From an uncultured Blautia sp. (lineage in GTDB: Bacteria; Bacillota; Clostridia; Lachnospirales; Lachnospiraceae), in the NCBI GenBank assembly GCA_934402155.1, contig CAKRTP010000064.1:1-9887 (forward strand): a stretch of 9,887 nucleotides of DNA, given 5' to 3'. Under the pieces are notes generated by a model. The model saw nothing but the letters and a program-made list of their open reading frames with translations, was not told the origin of the DNA and did no database searches. A program made the translations under genes and the position numbers. Below are positions 6,639 to 9,887 of the stretch, piece after piece; the first letter of the stretch is position 1, and every line of letters starts with the position of its first letter.

Positions 6639-8372
6639 TTACCACTCGATCCGGAATTTAATATTGCCGGCAACAATCTCATCATATGGTTCCAGTTTAT
6701 ACCTTCCTCTGATGACCACACCATTTACTCGAGTTCCGTTTCTCGTTTCCAGATCTGTCACATACAGATTGTTTTGTTCCATCTCAAGTGCAAAATGCTG
6801 TCTCGACATCATCGGATCATCACAGCAGATATCACACTGTTCCATTCTTCCTACAATAGCACTTCCGTCCAGTCTGAAATCCAGTTTCTTTGGTTCTGAT
6901 GCCCCGTTACTCATCCATATTACCAGGTTTGTCTTCGGATGATTCTCATTCTTTCCTGCGATCACATGAATATGTTCTTTGACATCTGACTCATCGATCA
7001 CTTCTCCGTTGATAATAGTAAGCCCCTTTTTCTTGCGGTACTGTCTTATTACCACAACAATAAAGATGATCACAATAACTGTAAGCGGTATCGGCCACCA
7101 TTTCAGGATCTTGTCCAGTATGGATTCTTTTGGTTCATCTTCATTCTCTGTGATCTCCAGTAACTGTTCCGGATTTTCCAGTGCATTCTTTTCATTGGAA
7201 CAGTCTGTGATATTGTCTATGTCAAGATAATATTCTCCGTTATACAGATCCTGGTCAAAGATCAGACGATAACTGTTCCCGGCTTTTTTATCCGCCACAA
7301 CCTGATTAAGAGGAATCACCTTGTCATCTTTCCTGAGAACATAGTTGCCTGATGTCTCTGCATTTCTGACAGACTCAGAATATGTGATTGTCAGTTCATT
7401 TGCCTGTTCTCCTGTTTTTATATCTGCGATCGGCGCAATATTGTCCGGCTGTCCTCTGGATACCATAACAGAATAGGTATCTTTATTATTTGCACTGTCA
7501 TTGAAATAAAGAACAAACTCCTCTGTTTTATTGCTTATCTCATTTGTAGCTGCCTGAAAAACTGCTCTGTAGCTGCTTAAAACTGACTGCTGGATATTTT
7601 CAAGTGCTTCATATACCGATGTCTGTTCCGACTGTGCTGTCCAGGGCAGACCTCCTGTATTTCTTGCCAGCGCGGAAAATTTACCCTGATAGTCGCTGAT
7701 CGCTTCCTTTGTGTCGCCCTCATTGTTTTCTACTGCCACAGAATACACCGGGATTCCGTTTGCCATGAGATCTTTTTCGACATTATCCATATTTCTGGTG
7801 TTGTCTGAGCAGTCTTTTCCATCAGAGATGATCACTACGATACGTCTCATCTGTGACTGGGAATCTGCATTGTTGATCATGTCTGTCACATTCGAGACTG
7901 CATCAAAAAACATGGTATTCTGATCTTTGTTTGCCAGCTGACTTATCACATTCTGCGCATCCTCACGGCTCTGGTTTCCATCCAGCCTTACTGCTGTCTG
8001 ATCACCAAATGTCATCAGGACTATTCTGTCCTGCTCACGGATGCTCTGCACAAAATTCGAAAGCGACGCTTTAATATCCTCAAATCTGGTACTGCGGATA
8101 GATGCTGATATATCCAGCAGTACATAATATTCTACTGCCTCACCACTTTGGGCAAACACCGAATCTTCAGTCAGTGTAAGTTCTGCTCCCTCGAGATATG
8201 CCGAGGGTGTCTGTTCCTGTGATGTACTTCTGTAATATGCGGTCACATCCGGCATATTTACGGACACCTGCTCTATCTGATGATCTGAATCAGCAGACAC
8301 AACAGATGCCAGGCTCAGTACACCAATCACCATACTTCCTGTGATCATTTTTAATTTTCTTTTCAGTTCCAT
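6639..8372 (-). CDS. Signal peptide-VWA-transmembrane-FHA protein
   Basis: Single-pass membrane protein of 577 residues that could carry signals across the envelope. It has a signal peptide (basic MELKRKLK, hydrophobic core, likely cleavage after VSA27) and an extracytoplasmic VWA domain (about 82-275) with an intact metal site: D87-I-S89-A-S91, T153 and D184 in ISDGKD. An Ig-like beta segment (about 312-408) follows, then a membrane helix (about 427-443) with RQYRKKK as stop-transfer. The cytosolic C-terminus is a fully canonical FHA domain (GR 508-509, SRQH 523-526, RNGTRVNG 544-551). VWA domains bind ligands through a metal ion and FHA domains bind phosphothreonine. Start: the ORF could open at a TTG (8390), but the ATG at 8372 has GGGAAGGA 5 nt upstream and gives a proper signal peptide. 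It overlaps the preceding FHA gene by 10 bp. Confidence 0.93.
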   Translation of the reverse strand: MELKRKLKMITGSMVIGVLSLASVVSADSDHQIEQVSVNMPDVTAYYRSTSQEQTPSAYLEGAELTLTEDSVFAQSGEAVEYYVLLDISASIRSTRFEDIKASLSNFVQSIREQDRIVLMTFGDQTAVRLDGNQSREDAQNVISQLANKDQNTMFFDAVSNVTDMINNADSQSQMRRIVVIISDGKDCSDNTRNMDNVEKDLMANGIPVYSVAVENNEGDTKEAISDYQGKFSALARNTGGLPWTAQSEQTSVYEALENIQQSVLSSYRAVFQAATNEISNKTEEFVLYFNDSANNKDTYSVMVSRGQPDNIAPIADIKTGEQANELTITYSESVRNAETSGNYVLRKDDKVIPLNQVVADKKAGNSYRLIFDQDLYNGEYYLDIDNITDCSNEKNALENPEQLLEITENEDEPKESILDKILKWWPIPLTVIVIIFIVVVIRQYRKKKGLTIINGEVIDESDVKEHIHVIAGKNENHPKTNLVIWMSNGASEPKKLDFRLDGSAIVGRMEQCDICCDDPMMSRQHFALEMEQNNLYVTDLETRNGTRVNGVVIRGRYKLEPYDEIVAGNIKFRIEW

Positions 8373-9010
8373 ACATGTCCTTCCCTGCAAAACGGAATAA
8401 ACTCAAATTCACTTTTGCCGATCCTGACAGAATCTCCTGTTTCCAGTTTCTGTGGACCGCTCAGCATTTTTCCGTTCACATATGTAATTGCCCCGCTTCC
8501 CGGGATGATAAAAAAGGTATTGCTTTTTCCATCATATACTACTGCACAGTGTTTTTCATAAGCAATCTCTGCATCAGCATCCATCCAGATATCACTGTTA
8601 TGACTTCTTCCGATCCAGTTATTGCCATGTTTGATCCGATAATCTCTTCCTCTGTTTGTCCCTTCTACGCATACAAGCCATCCTGTTATCAGATCATTCC
8701 CCTGATGCTGATTCCTGAAAATCCCCACTGTGACAGGATCATCGTCTGCATCCAGTCCCTCGGCACTTTTTGAAGAAACTGACTCGCTTCCTCCCAGGAC
8801 AATATTCTGATCATGTGATCCTTCCGGGCGCAGCGGCTGTGTCACTTCCATGTCACTTCCTGTCAGATGACCTGCAAAACGACTCCCGTGCTGTGTTGTC
8901 CATCTCTGTATTTCAATTCTGCTGTCTGAAACTTTGTTACAATAGGGGCATTCCTCAAATTTCTCTGCATCATAAAAATGCCTGTTCGCACATCTTACAA
9001 TCTTTGCCAT
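8363..9010 (-). CDS. Zinc-ribbon FHA-domain protein (upstream paralogue, degenerate phospho-pocket)
   Basis: Soluble protein of 215 residues, paralogous to the product of 4380-5123. It has a zinc site C7-x3-H11 with CPYC (21-24) around RHFYDAEKF, a linker (about 25-105) with MEVTQPL and DDPVTVGI, and an FHA domain from GWLVCVEG (about 110) to FIPFCREGHVWN. The FHA arginine is kept (IGRS, R135) and YVNG is canonical (177-180), but the SxxH position reads AYEKH (150-154), so the serine that usually contacts phosphate is missing. It may bind partners independently of phosphorylation or with altered specificity. AAGGA lies 5 nt before the ATG, 16 bp after the PP2C stop; its 3' end overlaps the VWA-FHA gene by 10 bp, suggesting translational coupling. 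A partner role in the kinase/phosphatase circuit is inferred from context. Confidence 0.88.
   Translation of the reverse strand: MAKIVRCANRHFYDAEKFEECPYCNKVSDSRIEIQRWTTQHGSRFAGHLTGSDMEVTQPLRPEGSHDQNIVLGGSESVSSKSAEGLDADDDPVTVGIFRNQHQGNDLITGWLVCVEGTNRGRDYRIKHGNNWIGRSHNSDIWMDADAEIAYEKHCAVVYDGKSNTFFIIPGSGAITYVNGKMLSGPQKLETGDSVRIGKSEFEFIPFCREGHVWN
8378..8385 (-). promoter_or_regulatory. Ribosome binding site deciding the VWA-FHA start
   Basis: Minus-strand GGGAAGGA lies within the last codons of the upstream FHA gene, 5 nt from the ATG at 8372. It excludes the in-frame TTG at 8390, which lies upstream of the site. Confidence 0.65.
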
Positions 9011-9026
9011 CGCTTTCCTTCCCTGA

Positions 9027-9755
9027 TCAGTCTACCTTTACGCAGATTGCTGAATAGTTGTCCTGTTTTTCGTTTTTGCCACGCTGCCCGACAACTGTTC
9101 TCATTGCATCTAGCCAGGACACAGGATCTTTGTGTTTCCTGAGCAGACTGATCATTTCTGTTTCTTCTATATATTCCCAGAAGCCATCTGAACACAGCAG
9201 AAACGCATCTCCTGGTGTCAGTTCTGTTTCCGGGCCAACCGTATAGGGTCTGTCTGACCACTCATAACCAATGCTGTGAAGCAGTCTGTTGCGGTCCGGA
9301 TGCCTGCGGATCTGTGACGGCTCCAGTTCTCCGACCCTCACAAGCATCTGTGGTACACTGTGATCCAGCGTCTGGTGCCAGATCTTGTTTTTGCGGAACA
9401 TATACAGCCTGGAGTCTCCGATGTGTCCCCACTGTGCCGTTCTTCCTGTGATCGTAAGAAGCACCAGTGTCGTACACATATTTCTGTATTCCGCTTTTTC
9501 TGTCCGTTTCGCCCTGACTGCATGCTGTGCACCTTCTATGGCAGCTGCAACAAAATGCTCATTTTCTCCGTCCCATATGGCCCGGTGGACAACACTGTTT
9601 ACTGCTGTTCTGGATGCAGTCTCTCCATGTCCCTGTCCTCCCAGTCCGTCTGCCAGCACATAGAGTTTCCGTCCTTCCGTCTCACAAATCTGCACGGTAT
9701 CTTCATTATAACTCCGACCGCCCTGACAGCTTTTTGCTGCATATCGGATTATCAT
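9027..9755 (-). CDS. PP2C-type Ser/Thr protein phosphatase (Stp/PrpC-like)
   Basis: Metal-dependent phosphatase that removes phosphate from Ser/Thr and is the presumed antagonist of the kinase at 2355-4325. Its 242 residues match the usual length of single-domain bacterial PP2C enzymes and it has no membrane segment. All signature motifs are present: RSYNED (E18, D19), LADGLGGQGHGE (D36, G37), WGHIGDSRLY (D114), DHSVPQMLVRVGE, LLCSDGFWEYI (D190) and KQDNYSAI (D232, N233); the aspartates form the Mn2+/Mg2+ site. AAAGGAGGA lies 5 nt upstream of the ATG. The gene follows 24 bp after the stop of the truncated upstream gene and precedes the zinc-ribbon FHA gene by 16 bp. Stp and PrpC usually sit beside PrkC-type kinases; here the pair is separated by five genes of the same operon. 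Confidence 0.95.
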   Translation of the reverse strand: MIIRYAAKSCQGGRSYNEDTVQICETEGRKLYVLADGLGGQGHGETASRTAVNSVVHRAIWDGENEHFVAAAIEGAQHAVRAKRTEKAEYRNMCTTLVLLTITGRTAQWGHIGDSRLYMFRKNKIWHQTLDHSVPQMLVRVGELEPSQIRRHPDRNRLLHSIGYEWSDRPYTVGPETELTPGDAFLLCSDGFWEYIEETEMISLLRKHKDPVSWLDAMRTVVGQRGKNEKQDNYSAICVKVD

Positions 9756-9760
9756 GAGAG

Positions 9761-9769
9761 TCCTCCTTT
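9761..9769 (-). promoter_or_regulatory. Ribosome binding site of the PP2C gene
   Basis: Minus-strand AAAGGAGGA is a near-perfect Shine-Dalgarno sequence, 5 nt before the ATG at 9755. It is one of the strongest sites in the block, consistent with good phosphatase translation. Confidence 0.7.
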
Positions 9770-9779
9770 GCTGTTATTC

Positions 9780-9887
9780 TTACAGATTCCCATTGTCAGA
9801 TTCATCACTGCTTCCTGAATCCTGATTATTTTCGACACCATTATCCTCTGTCTGATCAGTTTGCGGTTCCGGCGCCGCTTCTGTTTC
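9780..9887 (-). CDS. C-terminal tail of an unidentified acidic protein (5' part beyond window)
   Basis: A minus-strand frame enters from the right edge and ends at TAA (9780-9782), giving 35 residues that end DNGNL. It is rich in E, D, Q, N and S with no hydrophobic segment, so it looks like a disordered acidic tail. The stop lies 24 bp before the PP2C start and the PP2C ribosome binding site falls in that gap, the normal arrangement for the preceding operon gene. The composition resembles the acidic stalk of the kinase encoded downstream, but that is no proof of kinship. The protein itself cannot be identified from this fragment. Confidence 0.65.
   Translation of the reverse strand, partial: ETEAAPEPQTDQTEDNGVENNQDSGSSDESDNGNL

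Noticed and set aside
6032..6661. A 209-codon plus-strand frame opposite the pseudokinase-like gene
   Set aside because: Although long, it has no plausible protein pattern, while the opposite strand gives a zinc ribbon and proper operon spacing.
9360..9818. A 152-codon plus-strand frame opposite the PP2C gene
   Set aside because: It is antisense to a gene with complete PP2C motifs, its translation is Cys/Ser/Phe-rich without domain character, and it runs past the PP2C ribosome binding site. It is a shadow frame.
1..9887. tRNA/rRNA genes, CRISPR arrays, insertion sequences, prophage or attachment sites
   Set aside because: No repeat-spacer structure, cloverleaf-like segment, transposase or integrase motif was seen on either strand; coding genes fill nearly all of the window.

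Overview
The window reads almost entirely on the minus strand and looks like a gut-type Firmicute, probably Lachnospiraceae. That placement is an inference from AGGAGG-type ribosome binding sites, moderate GC content by eye, tight leftward operon packing and protein style; no marker gene fixes the genus. There are ten protein genes, two of them cut by the window ends. I see no RNA gene, insertion sequence, CRISPR array or integration site. The longest gene-free gap is about 141 bp (1170-1310).

Left part (1-1310): the 5' four-fifths of a sodium/proton-coupled alanine or glycine symporter gene (AGCS family), with its own leader. The leader holds a possible promoter and two adjacent inverted repeats. 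This transporter is probably a separate transcription unit.

Main part (1311-9887): a compact block of nine minus-strand genes with gaps of 2 to 54 bp or short overlaps, most likely one operon whose promoter lies beyond the right edge. In transcription order: the acidic tail of an unidentified protein; a soluble PP2C serine/threonine phosphatase; a zinc-ribbon FHA protein; a secreted-VWA/transmembrane/cytosolic-FHA protein; a zinc-ribbon protein that looks like a degenerate protein kinase; a DUF4234-like membrane protein with a C-terminal FHA domain; a second zinc-ribbon FHA protein, paralogous to the first; a Hanks-type Ser/Thr kinase with an N-terminal zinc ribbon, one membrane helix, an acidic stalk and a C-terminal glycan-binding-like (discoidin-type) domain; and a membrane-anchored M15-family D,D-carboxypeptidase/endopeptidase.

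Together these form a self-contained phosphothreonine signalling module: one writer (kinase), one eraser (PP2C), four FHA readers, a probable pseudokinase, and two proteins with large extracytoplasmic sensor domains (VWA and glycan-binding-like), ending in a cell-wall hydrolase. The natural hypothesis is that envelope or peptidoglycan signals control intracellular Thr phosphorylation and wall remodelling. FHA/PP2C/kinase sets also accompany type VI and type VII secretion loci, but no secretion component is visible here. The most interesting points are the pseudokinase-like gene, the unusual sensor domain on the kinase, recurring T-x-x-hydrophobic motifs in the linkers of the two FHA paralogues, and loss of phospho-binding residues in one FHA domain.
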